From Tricholoma matsutake (Eukaryota; Basidiomycota; Agaricomycetes; Agaricales; Tricholomataceae): 64,000 nt of DNA. This document shows positions 1 to 11,462 of the stretch, piece by piece. Position numbers and translations under genes: made by a program. Where the stretch lies: assembly GCA_026075535.2 (NCBI GenBank), contig AP026546.1:6510001-6574000 (forward strand), written 5' to 3'. How positions within the stretch are numbered: the first letter of the stretch is position 1; every line of letters starts with the position of its first letter. The notes beneath the pieces are model-generated. The model was not told the DNA's origin, did no database searches, and saw only the letters and a program-made list of their open reading frames with translations.

Positions 1-2
1 AA

Positions 3-1061
3 ATTGACTCGCTTAAATCTACGATTGAAAACTTTGTTAGGACCCTCCAGGCTAACCCTACGACCAATAGTTCCCCCTTTATGACTCCAAGCGCACCCAA
101 CAACGACGTTTTGCCAAACACGTCCACTAAGGAACGTGCCCAGATCAAACCGTCCCCCCCCGCCGAATTTAATGGTGCACGTGCGCAGGGATGTGCATTC
201 CTTAATTCCTGTGAGTTATACATTAGTCTCCAGTTGCATCAATTCATCGATGAGGCTGCAAAAATTTATTGGGCCTTCACATACATGAAATCTGAACGCG
301 CCTATCTCTATGTGGACCGTATCCTACGTCAAACTAAAGAACTCGGTTCTCTACCTTTCTCCACTTGGGGTGACTTTTGAGCTGAGTTTGTACGCCACTT
401 CTGCCCCCTCAATGAATGCCACCAAGCAGTGACACGACTTGAGTCATCCGCTTACCACCAGGGACGTCGATCCGTGGACAACTATATTGATGAGTTCAAG
501 GATTTGGTGGACATGGCAGGATATGGGAGTGGGTTACCAGTGGTGGTGAAGTTCCGACGGGGGCTCAACCGAGAAATTCAGGACCAGATTGCACAGATGT
601 TGGAAGGGTGCCCAGCGGACGATGATATCCTTGCTTGGTATGAAGCTGCTTCACTCTGTGATGAGAACCGACTCACAAATGCGGCGTTTAATGCTGCATT
701 CCATGCTCCAACTACCACTCATACGCCCTACACCTTCAATCGAAGCCTCCCCCACCCTAACCCCATTCCTGTTTGTCAAACTCCCACACCAGCCATCAAT
801 GTCCCAGTACCAATGGATGTTGATGCAGCCCGCAGCCGTGCACGTAAGTTGGATCTCTGCTACCATTGTGGGGAACCTGGACACAGGGCTGGAGCATGTC
901 CCCATCATCAGGATATTTGCATGCTCACCCCCGAGGGATGAGACGAACTCCTGCAAGATTTGTTGGCGCTTGTAGATGTTGAGGAAGCGAAGGATCAAGT
1001 TGCAGAGGAGATTAAGTTGGAAGTTGTAGAGGAGCAGGATTTTCCTATTCGCAGCGAGTGA
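3..1061 (+). pseudogene. gag: gag of gypsy family 1, partial, two internal TGA stops
   Basis: One frame runs from base 3 to the TGA at 1059-1061 and encodes a retrotransposon capsid/nucleocapsid protein. The capsid part contains the motif QGRRSVDNYIDEF, and a zinc knuckle CYHCGEPGHRAGAC lies near 858-899. The frame is interrupted at 378-380 and 939-941, both TGA where an arginine codon CGA fits the flanking protein (GDF*AEF, TPEG*DELL). The TGA at 1059 is probably the natural gag end, because the pol frame (-1 relative to gag) is open from about 1016 and overlaps it. The N-terminus is cut by the window edge. Confidence 0.88.
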
Positions 1062-4000
1062 ATCGTATGCCCTCACTGCCTGTCCATAACTGCTTTGAAG
1101 TCTTGTCAGTTGAATCCCCAGAGAATGAATCCATTTCTGTGACTGCTCCCCTCTCTGACCCTTCGAAGTTGGCTAAAGACGTACCTGCTCTCCCCATCTC
1201 TCCTTCTACTCCACGTCCCAAAATTAAATCATGGGAGTGTAAACTACCATGCAAGTATATTGTGGCATCCACTCCCTCTGCACATTCCTTAAACCTAGCC
1301 ATCAAACTGCAGACGACCGACACTGGACAGATACTCGGTGTCTCTGCACTCCTGGACTCTGGTGTGACTGGTCTCTTCATCGATTCCCATCTGGTACAAC
1401 AACATTGCCTAAATACTCGCTCACTCTCACATCCGATACCTGTATATAACGTGGATGGATCCCCAAATGAAGCTGGTGCCATCCGAGAGGTTGCAGACCT
1501 GGTTCTCTGTTACAAAGATCATAGTGAGCATGCCCTTTTTGCTGTCACTCAATTAGGAAAGCAAAAGGTGATTTTGGGATATCCATGGCTTTGAGACCAT
1601 AACCCAGAGGTCGACTGGCATACCAGGGAGGTTACCATGAGCCGATGTCCATCCCGCTGTCGGACATGTTTCACAGAAGCCAGGCAAGAATGTTGTGGAC
1701 AGAAGGCGGCAATACGATGTACTCAGAAGTGTCATGCTGGACCCCTGCCTATACCTGAAGTGGAATTGGAAGGGGTTCCTGATCTAATGCTGGACTCGGA
1801 TGATGATGATGAGGACCCAGAGGAAGTGGAGGAGGGTGATTGGATCTTCTACACTGCAATTCGCTCATCGCATGAGGTGTGTGCCACATCAAACATATCC
1901 CAATGCCTCGCCGAGGCCTTCCACAAAAACAATGCTGCTAAATCCTCTACTAACTCCTTACTCCCTCATCTCCATGAGTTTGAAGACATGTTCTCCAAGG
2001 AGTCATTCGACTCTCTTCCTGCACGCAAGCCATGGGATCACGTGATCGAACTCACCCCCGGCGCAACCCCTTCATCCTGCAAGGTCTATCCTCTCTCTCC
2101 AGAAGAACAACGGCAGCTTGACCAGTTCATCGATGAGCACCTGGCCTCTGGATGTATTCGACCATCAAAGTCACCCATGGCCTCTCCCTTTTTCTTTGTC
2201 AAGAAGAAGGATGGCTCACTTCGACCGGTTCAAGACTACAGAAGGCTCAACAACATCACGGTCAAAAATTGCTACCCACTACCCCTCATCTCCGAACTCG
2301 TAAACCAGCTCCGTGGAGCCCGATACTTCACCAAGCTCGATGTCCGTTGGGGCTATAATAATGTGAGGATAAAGGAGGGAGATGAGTGGAAGGCAGCCTT
2401 TCGTACCAACCGTGGTCTTTTTGAACCGCTTGTCATGTTCTTTGGCCTTACTAATAGCCCTGCCACCTTTCAGACCATGATGAACAACATCTTCCACGAC
2501 CTCATCCTTGAAGGCGTTGTCTGCATCTATCTCGATGACATCCTCATCTTCACTCGCACGGTTGAAGAGCACCGTCACATCATGTGCCTCATCCTAGAGC
2601 GACTTCGACGGTACAAACTCTACCTTCGTCAGGACAAATGCGAGTTTGAAAGGACCAAGATCGAGTACCTTGGCCTGATTATCTCGGAGGGTCAAGTGGA
2701 GATGGATCCTATCAAGGTAAACAGGGTCACAGCTTGGCCGACACCCACGAACAAGAAGGAGGTGCAGTCTTTCCTGGGCTTCATCAATTTCTATCAGCGT
2801 TTTATCAAGGATTTCTCACATCATGCATGACCACTGTTCGACTTGACAGGAAAGGAGGCATGGAGGTGGGATAATGCACAACAGGAGGCATTCGAAAAGC
2901 TTAAGGAGATGGTCACTTCTGCTCCGATCCTTACCTTTGCTGACGATTCGCATCCTTTTTGTGTAGAAGCTGACAGTTCTGACTTTGCGACGGGTGCCAT
3001 GTTGTCTCAGCAGTCTCCGGAGGACCAGAAGTGGCATCCTGTTGCATTCTACTCCAAAAGCCTTAGTGCTGTAGAGCAAAACTATGAGATCCATGACAAG
3101 GAGATGTTGGCAATAATGCATGCGCTTGAGGAGTGGCGACACTTCCTTGAGGGTGCCCAACACAAGGTGGAAATTTGGATGGATCACAAGAATCTTGAGT
3201 ACTTCATGACGGCCAAGAAATTGAACTGTCGTCAAGCTTGTTGGTCCCTGTATCTATCTAGATTCGACTTCTCCTTGCACCACCGTCCGGGTTGCAGCAT
3301 GGGGAAGACCGATGCCCTATCCTGACGTGCAGACCATGGGGATGGCAGCGGTTACAACCAAAACATTGTGCTGTTGCAGCCAGACCTGTTCACCATTCGG
3401 GCACTGGAAGGCATCGCACCCCAGGGCGAGGAGCGGGACATCCTATGTGACATTCGTCGCGCAAACCGTAGCAGTTTACATGAGGATGTTGTCGCCCAAG
3501 CTGTTAAGGAACTGAGGAAGGGATCTACCCTCTCCTTACGTGCGGCAGAGTGGGCTGAAAAGGAGGACTTGTTGTATTTCAGGGATCGTATCTATGTTCC
3601 CAATGACCCAGACCTTCGCCGGCGCATCATATCCCAACACCATAACTCACAGATTGCTGGCCACCCCGGATGCTGGAAGACCTTGGAGCTCACCTCACGG
3701 AACTATTGGTGGCCACAAATGTCATGGCTCATTGGTCAGTATTGTCGCACTTGTGATCTTTGCTTATGCACCAAGGTTCCTCGTCGCAAGCCTATTGGTG
3801 AGCTACACCCTCTTCCTGTTCCAGAGAGTCGTTGGGATGTCGTCAGCGTCGACTTTGTGGTGGAATTGCCAGAGTCAAACGGGTTTGATGTGGTGATGTG
3901 CACAGTTGACTCAGTGGGAAAATGCGCTCACTTCATTCCCACTCACACCACTGTCAGTGCCCTAGGTGCCACTCGACTCTACCTCCACCACGTGTGGAAA

Positions 4001-4936
4001 TTACATGGACTTCCTGGTGCCTTCCTCTCGGATCGTGGCCCTCAGTTCATGGCAGAGTTCACTTGTGAGCTGTACCGACTCCTGGGGATCAAACTCCTCG
4101 CTTCAACCGCTTATCACCCACAAACTGATGGCCAGACGGAGCGAGTCAACCAGGAACTGGAGCAGTACATCCGCCTCTTTGTCAATGAATGCCAGGATGA
4201 TTGGGATGATCTCCTTCCTTTGGCCGAGTTTGGATACAACAACCATGTCCATGCTTCCACTCAACAGACCCCTTTCCTCTTAGACACTGGACAACATCCA
4301 CGCATGGGATTTGAACCTCACCAAACTCCCTCACACATCGAGACGGTGAATGAGTTCACAGAATGCATGAGGGATAGCTTGGAGGAGGCAAGGGCAGCCT
4401 TAGCAAAGGCGAAGGATGACATGGCGCAATTTTACAACCAACGCCACTCCCCAACCCCTCAGTACAAGGTTGGTGATTGAGTTTATCTTGACTCCAGTGA
4501 CGTCTCCACTACACATCCATCCAAGAAACTCGCTCATCGCTTCTTGGGACCTTTCCCCATTGTCAAGTGCATTGGAATGCATGCCTATCATCTACGCCTC
4601 CCAGCCTCCATGTCCAGACTCCATCCCGTCTTCCATGTCATCAAATTGCTTCCAGCTCCCCCAGATCCATTCCCGGGACACCATTCACACCCACCACCAC
4701 CACCTACAGTGATCGAGAGAGAACCCCAATACAAAGTCGAGTCAATCTTGGACAGCCGTTTGCGTCGAGGAAAACTCCAGTATTTGGTACATTGGAAGGG
4801 TTATGGGTATGAGGAGAACTCATGGGTCGAAGAGTCTGATGTAAATGCCCCTCGGTTAATCAAGGAATTCCACCGACGGCACACTGCTGCACCGCGTCGC
4901 ATTCAAGTCACGGACTTTGGTCGTATGCGATTTTGA
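1058..4936 (+). pseudogene. pol: pol polyprotein of gypsy family 1, four internal TGA stops
   Basis: A single frame spans 1058-4936 without any indel. In order: aspartic protease (DSG near 1354), reverse transcriptase with YLDD at 2528-2539, RNase H (about 2870-3320), integrase with its H2C2 zinc-binding region (about 3640-3770) and catalytic core (VSVDF near 3844, LSDRG near 4027, TERVNQE near 4138), and a chromodomain (about 4725-4890) that in this class binds modified histones to guide integration. Stops lie at 1592, 2828, 3323 and 4478, all TGA where CGA (Arg) fits. The copy is therefore inactive, but otherwise looks recent. Confidence 0.93.
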
Positions 4937-4971
4937 ATGCATTGGGGCGATGCATCTTAGAGAGGGGGTGA

Positions 4972-5397
4972 TGTAAGGGGACTAGGGGGGTGCCCTGTGT
5001 GTTTTTCCTATTTTTTATGTTCGTCCTATATTTTTCCCCACCTCATTTCCTTCTATTCTTCATTTTCTATGATTTTTCCGGATTTTATTACTAATTTTCC
5101 CTTGCTATCATGTTTGTACATGTTGACACTTTTATATTTAGAGGCGGAGTACCCCTTCCGACACATACCCCTTGGTATGATGTCATTCGGCGGCCTTGAT
5201 CCGCCTATCTCCGCCTTTTTCTATTTTTAGGTTATATTTGATTTTTGTCATCTTCACATATACTGGGCATCAGCAAGGGGATCCTTAGAGTTTTCTGTTT
5301 GGATTTTCCTTTGCTAGGTGTGTCCCCAATGCCTGTATTATGTAGTATAATTTTAACTTCAGATTTCCCTTTGCTAGAGGCTTAGGTTGCCCTTATA
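4972..5397 (+). repeat. 3' LTR of gypsy family 1 copy A (426 bp)
   Basis: The LTR starts TGTAAGGG just after the purine-rich tract GAGAGGGGGTGA and ends CCCTTATA, a near inverted match to its start (one C/T difference from the expected CCCTTACA). It aligns along its whole length with the minus-strand LTR at 11041-11462. The next bases already encode copia integrase. Confidence 0.85.
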
Positions 5398-7879
5398 TAA
5401 AGTGTGCACAATGCAAATTTATGCAGGACTGCCTTCTCATCTGTGGGATGAATTCTACCTCACAGCTGCTCATTTACATGCCAAGACTACAACACATTTC
5501 CTTGCAGGCCTAACACCTGGGAATTATGGTACGAGAGAAAACCTGACTACTCTTACCTCTGCAAAATTGGGTGCAGGGCATTTGTGCTTATCCCCAAGAA
5601 GGATAATCCCAAGATTTATGAGCGGTCAATTGAATGTGTCTTGGTAGGTTATGACCTGAAATTGAAGTCATATCGATGTTATGACTGCGTGATGCATAAG
5701 ATCCATAGCTCATATCATGTCAGATTCCTTGAGAGCCATGATGGCCATTTACCGACCCACCCACCACATTACAGAAGGATGGAAATATTGACTCCATTGG
5801 GAGCCGACCCCCCTTCCTGGGTCCCATTTTACTGATATTGATGATGAGTCTGTTCACAATTCTGTTCTCCCTGATACACATTCTCATAACACTGCCCTGC
5901 TGGTACCACCACTGGCCCAGTCAATATGTCAGTCAACCTGCATGATGATACCTACTGAGAAGAATCCTAATGGCGGCCCTGCAGTTACCAGAACTGCTGC
6001 TGCCATGCATGACTCTCTGGAAAGCACTGCTCGGATCAAGGAGGCATGGCGGGAACGTCAGGCTGCACTTGTTGCTGCCAGATCAGATCATGTCCCAAAT
6101 CAGTCCACTGATCATGATCGTGATGTCATGGAAGAACTTCACTGATCATTTCATAATCTTGATCTGGGTGATCAGGCCCATCAACTTCAGGCCCTGATCT
6201 CAGAAATGGCAGATTTTGATCTGGAATCACTTCAATTTGAGGATGAGCCACAAACTTGGGATGAGGCCAAGAACTCAGCCGATGCAGCGCATTGGGAACA
6301 TGGGTAGCACGATGAATTGAACTCATTGAAGGAGATGGGAGTCTATAAGCTGATACCTCGGTCCAAGGTCCCACCAGGGAAGCATATTAGATGTGGGAAA
6401 CCTGTCTTCCATATCAAGCATGATGAAGCGGGCAATGCTATCAGGTGGAAGGTACACCTTGTTTTCAGAGGTCATGAGCAGATTTATGGCAGGAATTACA
6501 CTAAAACCACCTCACCGACCACGCACATGGAATCTTGGCAAATTCTCCTACACATCGCCACCTCTCTCAGATGGGATGCACAACAAATAGATATAAAAAC
6601 CACTTTTCTCTATGGCTTACTCCCAGATGATGAAATTCAATATATGCAGCAGCCTACAGGATTTGAGGAGCCAGGCAAGGAGGACTGGGTTTGGCAGCTC
6701 CAGCGTGGCCTGTACAGTATGAAGCAGAGCAGATGTATTTGGAATCAAACTCTCAATGCACAAATGCTCACCTGGGGATTCACCTGTCTTTCTTGTGAAT
6801 CCTGTATCTATTACTGCAAAACCGACACTGGTACAACAATTGCTGCTGTCCACATTGATGATTATTTAGCTATTGCTGACTCCAAGGATGAGAATGAGGG
6901 TTTTAAAAACCAAATGCATGAGGTATGGACTATATCTGAATTGGGGACATCACACTTTATTATGGGTATTGCTGTCACCTGGGACTGGGACACACATACC
7001 ATAGCACTCTCACAAACTGCACTTATTGACAAAATTGTGGAACAGTTTGGTCAAAAGGATGCTCACCCAGTTTCTGCTCCCCTAGAGCCTGGTTCAAAAC
7101 TATGACGCCCTGATCACCAAACCATGTCACTGGATGCAAGGAACGCTCTTGCCAAACTCCCTTACCGCTCTCTTATTGGATGTTTGCTTTACTTGGCAAT
7201 ATCTACTCGTCCCAATATTTTGTATGCAGTACAACCGCTCTCTCAGTATCTCGACTCGTACTCGCTTGAGCACTGGAATGCCACTATATGGCTGGTTCAA
7301 TACCTAAAGGGAACCAGAGACCTGAAACTTCATCTTGGTGGTCATCTTCCAATTATCTTGTGTGCTTATAGTGACTCTGACTGGGCTAATTGCCTCAACA
7401 CTCATCGTAGTGTTGGGGGTTACATATGCTCCCTTGGATTGGGTGCAGTGTCTTGGGCAGCATGAAAACAGAAGGTTGTGGCAGCATCTACTTGCGAGGC
7501 AGAATACATTGCAGCATTTGAGAGCATGAAGGAATGTATATGGTTGCATACTCTACTATGTGCAATTGACTTTCATCAAAATTTCCCCACCACTATTTTT
7601 TGCAACAACAACACTACCAAGACTTTATCCGAGGACCCATTACTTCACTCTCACATTAAGCATGTCAACATTAAATATCATTTCCTGCGAGAGCGCATCC
7701 AATCAGGCAACCTCACTATTGATTATGTCAACACCTGCGATAATGTCGCTGACATGTTTACAAAGGCCTTGGACCCTAAACAATTTGTCTTTCTTCAAAA
7801 CTATCTTGGACTACATTCATGTGATTCCATGCGAGGAGGAGTATTCACAGTGAGGAGGAGTGTTGAAATTGCACCATGA
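5398..7879 (+). pseudogene. pol: Ty1/copia pol remnant (integrase C-terminus, RT, RNase H)
   Basis: Integrase C-terminal sequence begins directly after the gypsy LTR (AGLPSHLWDEFYLTAAHLHA). A one-base loss near 5517 shifts the frame into IGCxAFVLIPKKDNPKIYER, and a second shift lies between about 5770 and 5830. From 5834 to 7879 one frame encodes reverse transcriptase (VHIDDYLAIA near 6849) and RNase H (DSDWANC near 7376, copia-like ADMFTKAL near 7750). It is interrupted by TGA 6143, TAG 6305, TGA 7103 and TGA 7463. The 5' part of the element would lie upstream of the inserted gypsy element, outside the window. Confidence 0.9.
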
Positions 7880-8225
7880 GTCTCGCTTTTGATGCATTTG
7901 ATGTGTGTGCTATTTTTACATTTCCTTTGATAAGCATGGTCAATCTGTGGCACAGTCCCCCCTTGTCTCATTTTTATTCATACCTGTCCTTTGTTACACA
8001 GTACATATATATATGTTTGGTAGTTACATTACCACCTCAGTCACTTATACAGAGACTGAGGTGAGCTACATTAGTTACTTATTTATCGATCCATACTTAC
8101 TGTACCTGCAGCACGATCTTGATTGTACTAGGTACAGTACACATTAATTCAGTCACTTATACAGAGACTGAGCACAATCTTGATTGTACTAGGATCCACT
8201 TTCTACAGCTGTCTCAAAATACATC
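7861..8225 (+). repeat. probable 3' LTR of the copia element, end uncertain
   Basis: A purine tract (GTGAGGAGGAG) is followed by TGTTGAAATT, the usual start of a copia LTR. The right end is not clear: no matching inverted terminus is visible, and LINE-like coding sequence begins near 8190. A segment containing TCACTTATACAGAGACTGAG occurs twice (near 8039 and 8152), as does ATCTTGATTGTACTAGG, so the LTR has an internal duplication. Confidence 0.5.
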
Positions 8226-9126
8226 AAACCACCACATTTGCATGTGGAGAATCAGAGAGTCACCAACAGTCAGCTTCAACTGCCATGAAGACACTAACTT
8301 TGCAATCTGAAATGGAATGTTCATTGAAGGTAAGCACATGAACACCTGCAAAATGCTAACTGAACCAAGAAGATGCCTGAAATGCCAAAAGTATGGCCAC
8401 TATATGTCAAACTACAAAGAAAAGGAAGACACATGTGCATGATGCACTGAACACCACCACACCTCAGCATGCACCATTACAGACACCGCAATGTTCACAT
8501 GCTCCAACTGCACAGGTGAGGCAGCAAAAGGACACAGCACTGCAGCCAGAGAATGCCTGAAGTTCAAGCAGAAAAAGAAGAATAAGTACAAATACTACCT
8601 GACATCCAGCCCAGACTCCTGGCAGCTACTAAATGAAACAGACCCACACAGTACACAGCAACAACAGGAGCCACAACAAAATGTGAATCAGTATGCACAA
8701 CACACAGATATGAGACACCAACAATGCTTCACGGAAGACTGGCAAGAGACTAGATGCAGACAAGGAAGACAACTGAACCAGCAAGACAGAGTGCAAGACA
8801 ATGGCTGGGCAATGAGGCCAGCACAAACTATGATAGATGGGTTTTTCATGAACTCACAGGCAGATGGCAACCAATGCCGACAAGAAGGGAACAGAGAATT
8901 ACCACAGTGACAGGTGGGGAGACCAAGACCTGCATGAACAGGGCCCAGGACCACTCCCAGAGAAAATGATGCTCAGAAGGGAGACCACACTGCTCAAATA
9001 TGTCTGAAAACCCACAAGGGGAACAGCTAAGTAGGCTCCTGAAGATCCAACAACAAAATGTCAACAAATTGCTGATAAGCCAGCTGGTCCTCTTAGTGAG
9101 CTTGAGGCAAGATGACTATGATATTG
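8190..9126 (+). pseudogene. LINE (non-LTR retrotransposon) ORF1 remnant with start of ORF2
   Basis: One frame from about 8190 to 8910 carries three CCHC-type knuckles typical of LINE ORF1 RNA-binding proteins. The first (CLKCQKYGHYMSNY) has lost its last Cys to Tyr, the second is split by a TGA (CA*CTEHHHTSAC), and the third is CSNC...H...C. In-frame TGA codons lie at 8308 (AI*NGMFIEGK) and 8440, both at places where Arg CGA fits. Around 9025-9120 the phrase NVNKLLISQL...YDI resembles the N-terminus of a LINE endonuclease, after which similarity stops. The rest of ORF2 is absent. Confidence 0.7.
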
Positions 9127-9574
9127 GAAGGCTGCCTGGTTTGGGCAGCCTACACTAAAGTGAGTGGGAAGGACAGGATCAAGTTATCTTCATTGCACAG
9201 AAGTGGGAACATAAGTTACTACAGGTAAGGGAATAAAATTGATTACTGTACCTTCATTGCATGGAAGTGGGAACAAAGGGTAGGAATAATAAAAGGTGAA
9301 CTATATATTAGGAAAAATATTGACTGTGTAAGTAGAAGGCTGCATCAAGCATAGTGTGTGATTAGGGAAGGCTGGATCAAGTGTAGTCGCATAATAGAAA
9401 GATGCTGCATCAGTGGTCAGCACTGATGGGGTGTATCAGCAGGTGATAATGCATTGCTGGTATGTATGTCACCAGTGTGTACACAGTGCCAGGGGTGTAT
9501 GGGCATAGGTGACTGCAGGCAGGTGTAGTAGATCACTGTTGGTGGCTGTGCTGCCACTGGGGGTGCAGTAAAAG

Positions 9575-9719
9575 ACCAGTTGCAACCAATTTCAACCAGT
9601 TTTGCAATGGTTTTTAAATAATTTTAAATGGAGGCAACTGGCAGTCCAGTTGCATTTAGTTGGGTTCAGTTGGGTTTTGGTCTTTTTTCTGGTTTATGCA
9701 ACTGGACCTTAAAACACTA
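9575..9719. mobile_element. right end of a hAT-like element, fragment
   Basis: The sequence ends AACTGGACCTTAAAACACTA at 9719. This matches the inverted terminus of the complete element at 14560-15087, and the interior shares AAGACCAGTTG and GGTCTTTTTTCTGGTT with it. I could not find the matching left end, so the start given here is arbitrary. Confidence 0.5.
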
Positions 9720-10929
9720 GCATCAACACCACATATAATATCCTACACACAGCTAAAATTACATAGATAATAAGAAAAAAGAACTAATATAAGTAATAAC
9801 TATCACTAATTCTACCAAACCTATATGTGGAGAGACAGGCCTAGGTTAAAAAGCAGTCATTTGCCAGGTGCTTATATAACCTGTGACTGTGCATGGACCA
9901 TTTGGTTGTGCTTGCACTGCATAAATAAAAAGTGGCACCATAGTGGCACCATCTAGTCGTGCAAAAATAGAAAGTGGCACCACTTGCCAGACAATTCCCA
10001 TGACCACCAACAATGCCACCTTGTCACCTTACCACTGCCAGTCTGCACCCACCCATGACACCCACACCACCTACCCTGAAAACCACAGGCAAATGAGTGC
10101 AAAGCAGGCCCAAACAATGCTAGCCATTGTTCAGGCCCATTAGGTATGTTTTCTTTACAGTTGATTCATTACTACTACTAACTTTTTTTTCTTTTCAGGT
10201 ACTTATCTTATATTACCCACCCACCCCCGAGCTCTCTCTGTCACACCCTTTCTGGACAACAATGACTGTTGTCGGGGCAGTATGGTATTTTTTGTTGACT
10301 TATTATTATTTCTAATAACATTTATTAGGTTCTTGTCTTTTGGTCACAACATGGCCCACCACATCCAAAACCTATGCCCTATGCTGCTGCTGCGAGCCTC
10401 TGCTTGCAGGGTGGCAACGGGTCCCATTTCTGGGATTACAACAATGACATGGCAGCAGCTGACAACAATGCCACCCACCATGCCCAATGCCACATCACAC
10501 AGCACCACCACCCTGCCTGCAAGCCACTGCCCATAGGGGGAGATGGTGGTGCTGACAACAATGGAAACCAGGACAATGAATGCCTATGAATGCCAACAAC
10601 AATGAATGCCAATGCCAAGACAAATGGGCAGGGACAACAAACATTGGGGACAATGAACAGCAGGCAAGATGGACAAGCGGGGGGGCTACAAATGAAATTT
10701 GGGGAGATGACAAATGAATAGCAGGGACAACAATGCAGGGACAACAATGATGAACAGTGGGGAATGGCAGGGACAGTGACATGGCAATGACAAACAGAAG
10801 GAGCAACATGGCAGCAATGAACACAATGATGGCACGGCCCCACTCTTGCTACAACATGAGACGATGGGGCTGTTTTTCTTTATTTTCCTTATTTTATTTT
10901 ATTTTTGTTCGATAAGCAACCTGTCACCA

Positions 10930-10949
10930 CTGTGAGCACCTGCTCACAG
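10930..10949. repeat. 20-nt palindrome (9-bp arms, 2-nt loop)
   Basis: CTGTGAGCA, CC, TGCTCACAG form a perfect hairpin about 90 bp from the outer end of the minus-strand gypsy LTR. No function is evident. Confidence 0.6.
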
Positions 10950-11040
10950 GGTGCAATGTAATTAGTTTGTTTAATATACAGTAAATGTAGTTAGGGACAA
11001 AAATGGCTGGTAAAACTAACTGGTTTTTTTGGTTGCAGTC

Positions 11041-11462
11041 TATAAGGGCAACCTTAGCCTCTAGCATTAGGGAATCCAAAGTTAATATATTACTACATAG
11101 TACAGGCAATTCAGGCGCACCTAGCAAAGGGGAATATGAAGAGAAAACTCTAAGGAACCCTTTGCCAATGTCCATATATATGAAGATAGGCAAAATCAAA
11201 TAGTAGTATAAAAATAGAAAAAGCAGAGATAAGCACACAGATTAATGTAGATTGATCACAGATCATGGGAAACATCAGAAGGGGACTCTGCCTCTAAATA
11301 TAAAGTGTCAACATGCACACACAAGCCAAAAAAGGAAAAATAAATAATAAAATAAGGGAAAATCATTGAAAATGCGAAATAGAAGGAACTAAGACTGGGA
11401 AAAATGTGGGACGAACACAGAAAATTAGAGAAACACCTAGGGCACTCTCCAGTCCCCTTACA
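11041..11462 (-). repeat. LTR of gypsy family 1 copy B (422 bp)
   Basis: Read on the minus strand it runs from TGTAAGGG (11462) to CCCTTATA (11041) and aligns along its length with the LTR at 4972-5397. It has one LTR only, on the 3' side of a truncated body. Confidence 0.85.

Larger units (their letters stand above)
1..5397 (+). mobile_element. Ty3/gypsy LTR retrotransposon, family 1 copy A, 5' end outside window
   Basis: The element shows gag with a CCHC knuckle, then protease, reverse transcriptase, RNase H, integrase and a C-terminal chromodomain, then a polypurine tract and a 3' LTR. This order is that of chromodomain Ty3/gypsy elements (chromoviruses). The coding frame is already open at base 3, so the 5' LTR and primer binding site lie outside the window. 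Both frames are free of indels but carry six in-frame TGA codons. The 3' LTR abuts Ty1/copia integrase coding sequence, so the element appears to have inserted into a copia element. A minus-strand truncated relative lies at 11041-12287. Confidence 0.93.
9127..11040. other. non-coding transposon-derived and low-complexity DNA
   Basis: No gene is recognisable. The stretch holds short degenerate repeats (CATTGCA...GAAGTGGGAAC twice, near 9194 and 9258), the right end of a hAT-like element at 9719, AT-rich sequence, and a low-complexity tract (about 10560-10840) built from variants of GGGACAACAATG. A perfect palindrome lies at 10930-10949. Confidence 0.6.

Noticed and set aside
1016..1061. Programmed -1 frameshift signal at the gag-pol overlap
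   Set aside because: The overlap and -1 relation are real, but no canonical X-XXY-YYZ slippery heptamer in the right phase is present (the nearest T run does not fit).
378..4480. UGA recoding (TGA read as an amino acid) as an explanation for the interrupted gag-pol
   Set aside because: Host genes in the same window (for example ArgJ, the sphingomyelinase and NDUFS5) end at TGA, and the interrupted sites each fit a single C-to-T change.
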